Position numbers and translations under genes: made by a program. A DNA stretch of 64,000 nucleotides from CADCWN01 sp046328475 (GTDB lineage: Bacteria; Chloroflexota; Chloroflexia; Thermomicrobiales; CADCWN01): NCBI GenBank assembly GCA_046328475.1, contig JAXLWN010000021.1:32363-96362 (forward strand). Direction: 5' to 3'. Below the pieces are notes generated by a model, which had not been told where the DNA came from, made no database searches, and worked only from the letters and a program-made list of their open reading frames with translations. Positions 16,597-25,500 of the stretch are shown here, piece after piece; position 1 is the stretch's first letter; each line of letters opens with the position of its first letter.

Positions 16597-17277
16597 GTGG
16601 ATGTGCCGCAAATTCAGACCAGGCTCGCTGCCTCGCTGGAGCAGCCAGCCTCTCAGTACCACCTGTTTCCCGACCTCTTCGTTGAAGCGGTGAATCGTCA
16701 CTGGTTGGCGAAAGATCGCGTCGTGTTGCAGGTCTTGCCTGACTCGCCGCTCCAGACACCGAGCGATTGGCGCAACCTTGCTGTGCACCTCACTGCCGAA
16801 CTCCTGCTGAGTGGCACCTATGTCGGGGTCTGCTTCGATGGTGACCCGGGACTTGACGCGCACGTATTGCGATGGCTTGGCATGATCCGGGCAGTGGTGC
16901 ACCAGCGAGGCATCGCTGACGGCGTGGTCGAACTCAAGTGGATCATGTCGCCGCACGCGACAAAGCCCGAGCTGAGCAACCTCAATACAACATGGGCCTC
17001 ATTCCAGGCCGTCACTGATGCTGACTGGGTGCGCGATATCTGGTCGAATCTTCAAGGCGACCCGTTCCATTACGGGTGTGATCTCATCCTGAGTGTGTAC
17101 GCGGCGAACGTATGGGAGGTGAATCCCTGGGAACTGCCGCTCACCATCGCCACCTTTCTAGCAACGCTCGCGAGTGCCCAAGCGTGGCTGATCCCACTCG
17201 GCCACGATGACGGCTTCCTCGTAGGGCTGCATAGCGGCTCACCATTACCTCAGATGCTGAACAGTCAGGCACGCTAA
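16597..17277 (+). CDS. Hypothetical protein, 226 aa
   Basis: GTG-started frame with a protein-like sequence that is less Arg/Ala-biased than shadow frames. There is no signal peptide or strong membrane helix. It contains a possible alpha/beta core (GTYVGVCFDGDPGLDAHVLR, LTIATFLATLASAQAWLIPL). I recognise no family. The preceding 243 bp (16354-16596) has no other gene, only a weak GTTGTG/CACAAC palindrome. A leader GGGGG sits directly before the start. Confidence 0.5.
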   Translation: MDVPQIQTRLAASLEQPASQYHLFPDLFVEAVNRHWLAKDRVVLQVLPDSPLQTPSDWRNLAVHLTAELLLSGTYVGVCFDGDPGLDAHVLRWLGMIRAVVHQRGIADGVVELKWIMSPHATKPELSNLNTTWASFQAVTDADWVRDIWSNLQGDPFHYGCDLILSVYAANVWEVNPWELPLTIATFLATLASAQAWLIPLGHDDGFLVGLHSGSPLPQMLNSQAR

Positions 17278-17387
17278 CTCCCAAATTGACGCGCCCGCCC
17301 CCACGCGGCATACTGCCCGCCACGCCCGCACCGCGCGCACTATCGTCGAGCCGAACAACTGGACCGGACGGAAGGAGGCGAGGCATC

Positions 17388-18332
17388 GTGAGTGCAGATC
17401 AGCCCAAACGACGCTCGTTCAAGGTTGGCGTCCTCTTGCCGACGATCGAGGGGGGCATGGCGCGGCAGACGCCCCGCTGGCCCGACCTGGTGGCGATGGC
17501 CCAGACGGCCGAGGCGATCGGCTTCGACTCGATCTGGATCGTCGATCACTTCTACTACCACATGCCCCGCCGCGAGAAGCAGGCCGGGGTCTGGGAGTGC
17601 TGGTCCTTCCTCTCGGCGTTGGCGGCGGTGACCACGCGCGTGGAACTGGGGACGCTCGTCCTCTGCACCGGCTTCCGCAATCCCGCCCTCCTGGCGAAGA
17701 TGGCCGACGCGGTCGAGGAGATCAGCAACGGCCGCCTCATCCTCGGCGTCGGCGCGGGCTGGAACGAGTACGAGTACCAGGCGTTCGGCTACCCGTTCGA
17801 TCACCGCGTCAGTCGCTTCGAGGAAGCCTTGACGATCATCCACGGCCTGCTGAAGCACGGCAAGGTCGATTTTGTCGGCAAATACCACGAGGCGCGCGAG
17901 TGCGAGCTGCTGCCGCGCGGCGGCCCACGCCCGGAGGGACCGCCGATCATGATCGGCAGCAGCGCCCCGCGCATGCTCGGCCTCACCGCGAAGTACGCCG
18001 ACCAGTGGAACATCTTCCACACCTCGCCCGAGGTGTTGGCCGAGCGTCGCGCCCTGGTGGACGCCGCCTGCGTCGAGGCCGGGCGCGATCCGAAATCCCT
18101 GGTTCGCACCGCCTCCGTCCGCGTCAATGTCCTCGGCCGCACCAGTCGCCAGGGCTCCTCCATTCCGCCCCTCCAGGGGAGCAACGAGGAGATCGCCGAG
18201 GGCATCCTCGCGCTCGCCCGCGAAGGGGCCGAGCACATCCAGATCATCCCCGACCCGAGCACCATCCGGGGCATCGCCGCCCTCGCGCCCGTGTTGAAGC
18301 CCCGGTCGATAAGGCAGGACAGTAAGGCGTGA
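17388..18332 (+). CDS. LLM-class F420-dependent oxidoreductase, copy 1
   Basis: 314-residue TIM-barrel oxidoreductase of the luciferase-like monooxygenase family. Visible landmarks are FKVGVLLPTIEGG at the N-terminus, FDSIWIVDHFYYHMP, TTRVELGTLVLCTGFRNPAL, the ISNGRLILGVGAGWNEYEYQ signature, and PPIMIGSSAPRMLGLTAKYADQ. These proteins usually use reduced F420 or flavin on unknown substrates. The GTG at 17388 follows GGAAGGAGG; the upstream frame is not conserved-looking. Its TGA stop lies within the first unit of heptad-repeat locus 6. Confidence 0.92.
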   Translation: MSADQPKRRSFKVGVLLPTIEGGMARQTPRWPDLVAMAQTAEAIGFDSIWIVDHFYYHMPRREKQAGVWECWSFLSALAAVTTRVELGTLVLCTGFRNPALLAKMADAVEEISNGRLILGVGAGWNEYEYQAFGYPFDHRVSRFEEALTIIHGLLKHGKVDFVGKYHEARECELLPRGGPRPEGPPIMIGSSAPRMLGLTAKYADQWNIFHTSPEVLAERRALVDAACVEAGRDPKSLVRTASVRVNVLGRTSRQGSSIPPLQGSNEEIAEGILALAREGAEHIQIIPDPSTIRGIAALAPVLKPRSIRQDSKA

Positions 18333-18390
18333 ACGTAGAACGTAGAGCGTGGGACGAAATCGCTCCACGCTCTACGCTCCACTCTCCACG
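18328..18390. repeat. Heptad-repeat hairpin, locus 6
   Basis: Left units CGTAGAA, CGTAGAG, CGTGGGA and right units CGCTCCA, CGCTCTA, CGCTCCA, CTCTCCA, the reverse complement in kind of the left side. It fills the gap between two co-directional genes: it contains the stop of the LLM gene and ends 9 bp before the next ATG. Close relative of locus 1 (3685-3761). Confidence 0.87.
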
Positions 18391-18398
18391 GATACGGC

Positions 18399-19634
18399 AT
18401 GAACGGCTCACTCTTCCTCTTCGCCACCGATCTTCAGGACGAGGGCATCGACACCGTCCTCGACAACATCCAGCATCGCGCGGGGCTGCATGGCGCGACG
18501 TTGGCCTGCGCCTATCACCACGCGCGCGACATCTTCCCGCACAACCCGGTGCGCAAGGTGCGCTTCTTGGAGGGGGGCACCGTCTTCTTCCGCCCCGACC
18601 CGCGCCGCTACGAAGGGCTGCGGATCGCGCCGAGGATGAGCCGCCTCGCGACCGAAGTGGACATGCTCGCCCGGTTGGTCGAAGCCACCGGGCGGCGTGG
18701 GATGGCGGTGCGCGCCTGGACCGTCTTCCTGCACAACACCACGCTCGGCACGCTGCATCCCGACTGCGCGCCGCAGAACGTCTTCGGCGACCCCTACATT
18801 ACCAACCTTTGCCCGGCCAATCCCGACGTGCGCGCCTTCGCGCGCGCCCTCGCCGCCGATATCGCGCGCTATGGCGTGGACGCCATCCTGGCCGAATCGC
18901 TCAGCTACGAAGGCTTCAACCACGGCTATCACCACGAGCGCAGCTTCATCCAGCTCTCGCCGGTCGTCCGCCACCTCTTCGGCCTCTGCTTCTGCGAGCA
19001 CTGCCTGCGCGCGATCCGCGCGGCCGGTGTGGACACGGAGCGCCTCAGCCGCTTCGTCCGCGACGCGCTGGAAAAGGCGTTGGCTGGCGAACCCGACGGC
19101 CTGCCGGAAGGTGACGCGACGCTGGCAAATCTCGCCCCGCTGGCCGAGGGCGAACTCGGCGGCTTTCTTGCCGCGCGGCAGGGCATCGTCACCTCGCTCG
19201 TCGCGGAGGTCGCCGAAGCGGTCGCGGCGGTCGGCCCCACGCGCCTGACGATGATGGACATGTCGGGCGCGGCGAAGGGCTATGCCACCGGCCTGCCCAC
19301 CGGCGACCCCGCCGCCGTCGATGCCTGGAAGGAGGGGGTGGACCCCGCCGCCGCCTCGCGCGCCGCCCACGCGCTCTCCGTCATCGGCTACGCGCGCGAA
19401 CCCGAGCGCCTGCGCCTCGACCTCGATGCCTACACAGCACTCCTCCCCGCCGACCGCACCCTCTCCGTCGCGCTGCGCCCGATGCTGCCCGACTGCGACT
19501 CCGCCGAGAACATGGCCGCGAAGCTCGTCCTCCTGCGCGAGCACGACGTCGCTTGGGCCGACTTCTACCACTACGGCTTCGTGCGCCTCTCCGCGCTCGA
19601 CCTGATCCGTGAGGCGTGGGGAGGCGAAGCCTGA
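18399..19634 (+). CDS. Conserved TIM-barrel-like protein of unknown function, 411 aa
   Basis: Soluble protein whose layout recalls glycoside-hydrolase-like barrels: MAVRAWTVFLHNTTLG, then NVFGDPYITNLCPANPDVRA, an acidic strand end AILAESLSYEGFNHGYHHE, and the Cys-rich GLCFCEHCLRAIRAAGVD, a CxCxxC loop seen in several GH families. Glu and Tyr in AESLSYEGF could be catalytic, but no family is certain. It starts 9 bp after a heptad hairpin and is flanked by LLM oxidoreductases, so a role in handling a glycosylated or redox-active metabolite is only a guess. No signal peptide. Confidence 0.6.
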   Translation: MNGSLFLFATDLQDEGIDTVLDNIQHRAGLHGATLACAYHHARDIFPHNPVRKVRFLEGGTVFFRPDPRRYEGLRIAPRMSRLATEVDMLARLVEATGRRGMAVRAWTVFLHNTTLGTLHPDCAPQNVFGDPYITNLCPANPDVRAFARALAADIARYGVDAILAESLSYEGFNHGYHHERSFIQLSPVVRHLFGLCFCEHCLRAIRAAGVDTERLSRFVRDALEKALAGEPDGLPEGDATLANLAPLAEGELGGFLAARQGIVTSLVAEVAEAVAAVGPTRLTMMDMSGAAKGYATGLPTGDPAAVDAWKEGVDPAAASRAAHALSVIGYAREPERLRLDLDAYTALLPADRTLSVALRPMLPDCDSAENMAAKLVLLREHDVAWADFYHYGFVRLSALDLIREAWGGEA

Positions 19635-19700
19635 ACCCCAGTCGCTGTCAGCAGGCCGACACGACGCACCGCTGTGTCTCCGGTGCTGCGCTTGGGATTC

Positions 19701-19771
19701 CCCCTCCCCCGCCAGGGGAGGGGTGTCGCCGGGTACCCACGCAGTGGGTGTGGCGGCGGGGTGCGGTCCGT
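19701..19771. repeat. GC-rich double hairpin, copy DH1
   Basis: First stem CCCCTCCCC / GGGGAGGGG (19701-19723), second stem-rich part with CCCAC-GCA-GTGGG, then the tail GGGGTGCGGTCCGT. It lies between two co-directional genes. One of six related elements in the window. Confidence 0.8.
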
Positions 19772-19867
19772 TATAGTCTCCGGCCGCAGGGGAGTCCGCC
19801 GCAGCGGTGGCGGGGGCGCACGATGAGCGCAGTGAGCCACGCCGACCCCAGCCAGGGAGGATGCGCG

Positions 19868-20377
19868 ATGCGCGTCAAGCGCGGGAAACCAGCGGACTAC
19901 GAGACGTTCTCGACGCGGCCGGTGCCCATCCGCCCGTTCGACCCGGAGAGCAAGCGCGCGGCCCTCGTTTACGGCGCGCAACTGAACGAGCGGCTGGCAT
20001 CCCTCGGCGTCGCGGCGGAACTCCACGGTTCGCTAGCGCTGGAATTAGCCGGCAAAGGGGAATGGGAGTTCTCCCTCTTCCCGTCGCCGGACCAGTGGTA
20101 TCCCACCCTCACCCTGCTCGTCAACCACTTCCGGGGCGTCTTCTCCATGTCCGAGGAGGTGGTGATGTTCAACGATGTCTGCGACGGTCACAATGTCGAG
20201 GTCATCGTCTTTCGCGGCGACACGGCCGCGTGCAACCGGGCGATTATGCAGTACTGGCGCGACCACCCCGAAGCGCGGGCCGACTACGAGGCGCAGAAGT
20301 ACCTGCACTGCCATTCCAAGCGCGACTACTACCGCTGGAAAGACAACTACATCGCCGACATCCTCGAAACGCTGTAG
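19868..20377 (+). CDS. GrpB-family (UPF0157) nucleotidyltransferase-fold protein
   Basis: 169 residues. The N-terminal part keeps the LHGSLALELAGKGEWEFSLF strand-loop where GrpB proteins have the nucleotidyltransferase GS motif. The C-terminal part has the characteristic YWRDHPEARADYEAQK ... YYRWKDNYIADIL. The usual PGLxxKxxxD segment is changed to ELAGKGEWEFS, so the acidic metal-binding pattern is not obvious. The ATG at 19868 has a GGGAGG; an ATG at 19823 is an alternative. Function unknown. Confidence 0.72.
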   Translation: MRVKRGKPADYETFSTRPVPIRPFDPESKRAALVYGAQLNERLASLGVAAELHGSLALELAGKGEWEFSLFPSPDQWYPTLTLLVNHFRGVFSMSEEVVMFNDVCDGHNVEVIVFRGDTAACNRAIMQYWRDHPEARADYEAQKYLHCHSKRDYYRWKDNYIADILETL

Positions 20378-20610
20378 CCCCACTCCCCCATACGCAGCGG
20401 CAACCTGGGCGTCACAAACAGTTGCGTCTCGCCTTGGGTGAGCACGTCGCGGCCCGATGAGCGCGCACCGGGACTAAATTGCCCGCCGACAGCGTTCCCA
20501 TCCGTAGTCACGAGGTGTGACCGCGATCTGCCCAGCGATGCCCGGCGCACGCCCACCCTACCCGACTATTGCGGCCCACCAACGTCCGCAACTCCCGTTC
20601 GTGCCTCACC

Positions 20611-20737
20611 CATTCCCGCGCAAGGCGGGTACCCCCCGCAGGGAGGGTGCGGTCGCCGCCGCAGCGGCGGGGAGAGGTCGTCCCCTCGTTACTCGTTACT
20701 CGTCACTCGTCGTCCACTCACGACTCACGACTCACGA
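20611..20737. repeat. Double hairpin DH2 fused to heptad arrays, locus 7
   Basis: Hairpin CCCGC-GCAAG-GCGGG, then a GC-rich hairpin around GCCGCC-GCA-GCGGCGG ending GGTCGTCCC (20611-20683), directly followed by CTCGTTA units (20685-20705) and three CTCACGA units (20717-20737). The array touches the GGAGG of the downstream gene. The rest of the 372-bp gap (20378-20610) shows nothing I can name. Confidence 0.85.
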
Positions 20738-20749
20738 CTGGAGGAACCA

Positions 20750-21694
20750 ATGCCACCGGTTCGCTTCGCCATCCAACTCGCCCCGTCGCAACTGGAGTGG
20801 GGCGAGTACCTGGCCGCCGCGCAGGCCGCCGACACCATGCGCTTCGAGACCTTCTGGGGCTACGACCACCTGATGCCGATCTTCGGCGACATGAGCGGCC
20901 CCAACTTCGAGTGCTACACCACGATGGCCGGGATCGCAGCGGCGACGAAGCGTATCCGCGTCGGCGCATTGGTCAGCGGCGTCGCCTATCGCAACCCGGC
21001 GCTGCAAATCAAGGAAGCGACACAGGTTGACGTAATCTCCGGCGGGCGCTTCGACTTCGGCATCGGCGCGGGCTGGGCCGAGCGCGAGTTCAAGGCGTTC
21101 GACATCCCCTTCCACACCCCCAGGGAGCGGATCGGGATGCTGCGCGAGACGCTCGACCTCGCCAAGCTGATGTGGAGCGGCGATCCGCGCAAGAAGATCT
21201 CCTACGAGGGCAAGTACGTCAAGGCGACCGACGTCTTCCTCAATCCGCAGCCGGTGCAGTCGCCGCGCCCGCCGATCCTGATCGGCGGCGGCGGCGAGCA
21301 GCTGACCCTGCGCGTCGTCGCGCGCCACGCCGACATCTGGCACGCCTTCGGCGACCACGACACCCTGCGGCGCAAGATCGCGCTGCTCGACGAGTACGCG
21401 CGCGGCTACGGGCGCGACCCGCAGGAGATCGCCAAGTCGACCAACGCCAGCGTCTGGGTCGGCGACAGTGTCCCCGACGAGGCCCTCGCGAAGATTTCGA
21501 GCCTCAACGGTCGCCCCGTGGACCAGCTCCGCCCGACCTTCATCACCGGCACCCCGGAGGCGATCGAGGCGAAGCTGCGCGATCTGCTCGCGCTCGGCAT
21601 CACCTACATCATCTTCACCGGCGGCCACCCCTCGCTCACCGACAACTGGCGGCGCATCTCCGACGAAATCATCCCCCGCTTCGCCAACGGCTAA
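20750..21694 (+). CDS. LLM-class F420-dependent oxidoreductase, copy 2
   Basis: 314 residues, second luciferase-like TIM barrel in the window. Landmarks: RFAIQLAPSQLEWGEYL, TFWGYDHLMPIFGDMSG, TKRIRVGALVSGVAYRNPAL, ISGGRFDFGIGAGWAEREFK, PPILIGGGGEQLTLRVVARH and the C-terminal TYIIFTGGHPSLTDNWRR. It differs from copy 1 enough to suggest a different substrate. The ATG at 20750 follows TGGAGGAACCA; the motif is almost the same as before the lactonase gene at 4131. A strong terminator follows. Confidence 0.93.
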   Translation: MPPVRFAIQLAPSQLEWGEYLAAAQAADTMRFETFWGYDHLMPIFGDMSGPNFECYTTMAGIAAATKRIRVGALVSGVAYRNPALQIKEATQVDVISGGRFDFGIGAGWAEREFKAFDIPFHTPRERIGMLRETLDLAKLMWSGDPRKKISYEGKYVKATDVFLNPQPVQSPRPPILIGGGGEQLTLRVVARHADIWHAFGDHDTLRRKIALLDEYARGYGRDPQEIAKSTNASVWVGDSVPDEALAKISSLNGRPVDQLRPTFITGTPEAIEAKLRDLLALGITYIIFTGGHPSLTDNWRRISDEIIPRFANG

Positions 21695-21700
21695 CCCACA

Positions 21701-21731
21701 GGGGGCGGCGAGCACACCGCTCGCCGCCCCC
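21701..21731. terminator. Bidirectional terminator hairpin
   Basis: Perfect 13-bp stem GGGGGCGGCGAGC / GCTCGCCGCCCCC with a 5-base loop, between the convergent LLM and dioxygenase genes. Confidence 0.8.
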
Positions 21732-21740
21732 ATCGTTTCC

Positions 21741-21772
21741 GACGCACTGGCGCACTGACGCACGAACACACA
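21741..21772. repeat. Octad tandem array, locus 8 (GACGCACT)
   Basis: Units GACGCACT, GGCGCACT, GACGCACG, AACACACA, ending 10 bp before the stop codon of the minus-strand dioxygenase gene. The unit is related to the reverse complement of the array at 60361-60396. Confidence 0.65.
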
Positions 21773-21781
21773 ACCCCGTGC

Positions 21782-22681
21782 CTACACGTCCACCCCCACC
21801 GTCAGCCGCACGACATACCCGTTCGTCACATCCCCCCTCACCGTCGCCATCTGCGACTCGTAGCCATCGCCGAACACGTTGTCCTTCGCCAGCGAGATCT
21901 GCGACAGGTTCTTCACGCTCTGCGCGTAGCCCTCGGTCGCATAAACCGTCTTGCAGACATCCTCCGGCAGCGCCAATTGCGAGGTGTGGATCGCGTTGCT
22001 CGATGACGTCGCCGCCTCCAGCGACGGGTAGACCTCGAAGTGGGCGTGCGGCCAGCGCCCCGCATAGCAGGCCGGGAAGATCGACGTGAACGCGAGCTTG
22101 CCGTTGCTGTCGGTCACCTGCACGCCCCGGCAATAATCCTCGCTCGTCACCCCGTTGCTGTAGAGCGAGTAGTTGCCGTCCCGGTCGCAGTGCCACAGGT
22201 AGAGCGCATAGCCCGCCAGCGGCGCACCATTCGCCTTCGGATTGACCAGCGTCAGCTCGATCGTCGCCGGGATCCCCTTGGCGACCGTCCCGGTGCCCAG
22301 ACTGGTCCGAATATCCTGCCGCACGATGCCCGAGAGCGTCAGCGCGTTCAGCGTCTGATTCGACGCCCGCGACCCATCGGCCGGATACGGCCCGGCCGTC
22401 TCCTGTGGAATCTCCTCGATATCCGCCGCCGCCGTGGTGCTCGCTGCAGCACTCGCAGCCGCGCTGCTGCTCGCAGCCGCGCCGGTAGAGGCGCTGGCAG
22501 CAGCACTCGCCGCAGCCTTGGTCGCCATCGCGGTGCGCGCCGCCGTGCTCGCCGCAGCGGTGGTAGTCGTCGCCGTCGGCGCGACCGCATTCGCCCCGCA
22601 CCCGGCCAACAACACCCCGATGCCGAGAACATCCCCATCTTCCAGAATCTTCCTGCGCTCGATCGGCTTGCGGGTCCACAT
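21782..22681 (-). CDS. Tat-type lipoprotein, intradiol ring-cleavage dioxygenase fold
   Basis: 299 residues. The N-terminus IERRKILEDGDVLGIGVLLAGC has a twin Arg and a lipobox (Cys28), so export by Tat and lipid anchoring are likely. Residues about 35-87 are an Ala/Ser/Thr spacer. The dioxygenase domain (about 90-299) keeps LWHCDRDGNYSLYS (Tyr171), ACYAGRWPHAHFEV (Tyr206, His212, His214), the usual Tyr2His2 Fe(III) set. It resembles extracytoplasmic protocatechuate-dioxygenase-like proteins of unknown substrate rather than soluble catechol dioxygenases. Convergent with the LLM gene; the 284 bp upstream hold nothing recognisable. Confidence 0.88.
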   Translation of the reverse strand: MWTRKPIERRKILEDGDVLGIGVLLAGCGANAVAPTATTTTAAASTAARTAMATKAAASAAASASTGAAASSSAAASAAASTTAAADIEEIPQETAGPYPADGSRASNQTLNALTLSGIVRQDIRTSLGTGTVAKGIPATIELTLVNPKANGAPLAGYALYLWHCDRDGNYSLYSNGVTSEDYCRGVQVTDSNGKLAFTSIFPACYAGRWPHAHFEVYPSLEAATSSSNAIHTSQLALPEDVCKTVYATEGYAQSVKNLSQISLAKDNVFGDGYESQMATVRGDVTNGYVVRLTVGVDV

Positions 22682-22965
22682 CGCCAGGTCGGCCGCAGCC
22701 CAAGATCGCGGCTCGGCCTCGTAGCATGCTGCTGCTCCTCATTCGCCGCGATCGCTTTGGCCGCTCTCTACCATCTGGCGCTGCGGCTTTCCATCGCCGC
22801 GCTCCCAGCACCACCGGCTATAGGAGGGCGCTCTGGGGAACAAGGACGGCCGGAGATGAAGGGATTCGATTAAGGCAACAGCATCGCGTTGCACAGGGCC
22901 CAAACCGGGCACGGTAGTGCTCTGACGGTTGCGCTGGAAAATTGAGGCCGGCAGTTGGCGCGATG

Positions 22966-23274
22966 TTACTGATCGCCCAAAGCCCGACGTGCATCCATCC
23001 GGCCATGCAGGATACGAACAATGATTACTGCGTCGTCCGTGGCACGGTAATAGATGACGTGCTGCCGCGCAAAGGCGCGCGCCAGATCGTCAGCAAGATC
23101 GACGTAGACGACCAAGAGCCGGGTTTTCGCCAGGTAGTGAGCGCTTATTGCAGGATCGCGGCTTTATCGTCTTTCCTGCTGATCTGCCCCATTCTTGCCG
23201 CGTGTGGGCGAATCGCCTCGAAGTCGTCCTGCACGCCTCGGGGTGAGGAAGACGGCGCGGCTATGGGAGGACAT
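22966..23274 (-). pseudogene. ParE/RelE-type toxin, frameshifted
   Basis: Pieces of a ParE-like protein are found in successive frames: MSSHSRAVFLTP, then VQDDFEAIRPHAARMGQISR, and the well-conserved C-terminus ARQHVIYYRATDDAVIIVRI followed by LHGRMDARRALGDQ. At least two indels are needed to join them. The ParE fold normally inhibits DNA gyrase or cleaves mRNA when free of antitoxin. It follows a likewise broken ParD-like antitoxin. Preserved C-terminal residues argue for consensus error or very recent inactivation. Confidence 0.7.
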
Positions 23275-23275
23275 C

Positions 23276-23549
23276 GGTTTCCGGGCGTTGCCCGCCTCGA
23301 ATTTTCGATCGACGTTGCGGGAAATCATCTCGGCGATCAGGAATTCCGGCGTCAGCGGCCGTGCACCGCTTCCATTCGGCCTGAGCATACCCGACAGCAA
23401 TAGCGGCACGCAGCGCTTCGTGGCGCACGCGCTCGTGTTCATCGAGCAGGCGTAGCGCGCGCTTTAACCTCGCTGGCATTGTTGTACATGCCGGAGGCGA
23501 CCTTTTTCTTGACGAGTTCTTCTAACTGCGGGGTCAGGCTCACATGCAT
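23276..23549 (-). pseudogene. ParD-type antitoxin, frameshifted
   Basis: The start MHVSLTPQLEELVKKKVASG and YNNASEV match the ribbon-helix-helix ParD domain. The frame then breaks near 23462 and resumes as ALRLLDEHERVRHEALRAAI. It breaks again near 23375, continuing GSGARPLTPEFLIAEMISRN. The ATG at 23549 has a strong AAGGAGGT. An inverted repeat typical of an autoregulated TA promoter is upstream. Confidence 0.72.
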
Positions 23550-23571
23550 ATTCGGACCTCCTTGTGGTGAA

Positions 23572-23600
23572 GTATACAAACTATATCAAAGCTTGTACAC
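23572..23600. promoter_or_regulatory. Inverted repeat in the ParDE promoter
   Basis: GTATACAA (23572-23579) and TTGTACAC (23593-23600), reverse complements but for one base, separated by an AT-rich 13-bp spacer. It lies 23-51 bp upstream of the antitoxin start, a likely RHH-protein operator. Confidence 0.5.
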
Positions 23601-23620
23601 ATTCGCCGAGACGAACTGTC

Positions 23621-25416
23621 TCACCGCACCCGCAGCGTCCGCAGCCGGTTGAGCGCCGCCGCCACCTCCAGCATCCGTGGCCGCGCCAGTTCTCCCGGAT
23701 GCTCGCCTTGCCGCTGCGCGAGCAGATCGAGCCCGAGACGGTCGAGATCGGCGTCGAGCAGCGCCAGCAGGTCGGCGAGCGTGCGCCGCCCGTCGAGGTA
23801 GCCGCGCGCCACGGCGTGGGTCAGCAGCCCGCCGATCGCGCGCGTCTGGCTCGGATCCACCAGTTGCTCCACCGCGCGCAGGTCGATCGCCTCGTGGCCG
23901 AACGAAATCTCCTCGTGCCGTGCGCCCGCACCGATCCCGCCCGCCCCGCTCGGCGCTGACGCTGGCCGGGTCGGGCACGCCCTTTCCAGTGGGGCTCCTA
24001 TCGGTCGCGCAGGCGGCACCTCGCGCGGCGGCCCGACCTCGGCCGCGACCGCGTGCGCCCGCGCCGTCACCTCGCGCGGCCGGTAGGCATCCATCCAGAT
24101 CACCGTGTCGGCGACCCCCAGGTAGTCGCCCGAGCCGCCGTCGAGCACCAGCAGCGTCGAGACGCCCAACTCGGCGCGCAGATCACGCGGTCCACGAACG
24201 GCGTGATCGGCCCGCTCGGCCGGCACGAGCCGCTGCATCCGGGCATCGCGAATCAGGAAATTCGTGGCGCAGGTATCCTCGTCCATGATCAGCAGGCGGC
24301 ACCTTGCCCATCTCCAGCGCCTCCACGATGTTCGCCGCCTGCGACGTGCTGCCCGACGCGTTGTCGGTGTCGAAGCGCGCGGTCGAGCCGCCGAGCAGCG
24401 CGCCGATGAACGGCGAGATATCCACGCCCGCCACGCGCCGCCCATCCCTCCCGCCCGGATCACCACGCCATCGGCGCGCGTCACCACCCGCTCGCGCCCA
24501 TCCCCTGGCGCGTGGTCGTAGACGCCGCGCGCCGCCGAGAGCAGCGTCGATTTGCCGTGGAAACCGCCGCCGACGATCACCGTCAACCCCTCCGGAATCC
24601 CCATCCCGGCGACCGTCCCGGCGTGCGGCGTCTCGAGCGTCACCCGCAGCTCTGGCGGGCTGGCGACAGCTTTACGCATTCGCCAGCGGACGTTGCGACA
24701 CGCCGCTGGCGCGCGGCAGAATCGCGCCATCGGCCACAAACGCCACCAACCCGCGCTCCACGGCCAACTGCGCCCGCAATGCCTGCGCATCCTCCACCGT
24801 ATCGAGATGCCGCCGCGCCGCCGCCGCCTCCTCCGGCCCCAGGCGCAGCGCCTCCCACGCGACCGCCGGCAGCAGATCGAGCAGCAACTCCGCCGCCTCG
24901 CGCCCGAGGATCGTGCGCCCCGCCGCCGGCAACCCCGCGCTCAAGCGCAACTCGATCCACTCGCCGGCCACCGCGCAGGCGCTCCGCTCCAGCACCTCCT
25001 GCCCCGGCGCGTCGATCCGCACCTCGCCCGACTTGCCCGACCCCGACCGCCCGCGCCCCACGACCCTCGCAATCGCGCGCTCCCCACGCCGCGCCAGGAA
25101 ATCGGCCAGCGCCACCCGCCGCACCCGGCTAGCGCCGTCGAGCGCCGGATCGACCTGCCCTTGCCCGGTGCGCGGCAGGCGCACCCGCACGCGCGACGGC
25201 GCGGCGAACGGGTCCCCCTGCACATGGTCGATATACAGCGTCACCGCCCCGAGCGCCCACGCGCCGCGCAGATCCTTGTAGGCCGGGTGACCGTCGATCA
25301 AGTCGTGCCAGTTCGGCGCGCAACTCCTCGCCCGGGCGCGGACGTCCGGTGTTCGGCGGCAACTCTTCGCGCCCGCCTTCATTCTGCGCGTTGCGCGGTG
25401 GATAGCGGCGATGCAT
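23621..25416 (-). pseudogene. ABC-class predicted ATPase (COG3044), several frameshifts
   Basis: Joined across frames, the product is about 598 aa and fits the ABC_ATPase-lid family. It has an IDGHPAYKDLRGAW-like start with LYIDHVQGDPFAAPSRVRV. A central P-loop VIVGGGFHGKSTLL follows, then AGVDISPFIGALLGGSTARF (in a neighbouring frame) and the Walker-B-like RLLIMDEDTCATNFLIRDAR. DGGSGDYLGVADTVIWMDAY and a C-terminal helical part close the protein. At least four indels interrupt it (near 25290, 24780, 24450, 24300 and 24190), one in a G run. The family is widespread but uncharacterised. Start ATG 25416. Confidence 0.8.
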
Positions 25417-25500
25417 TGGCACCCTTCGTGCTTCCGGTTATGCTCATCGGGCGGAATTCCGCCCGCGTTAATGCTAGCACGCCACCAGGGAGCAACCACC

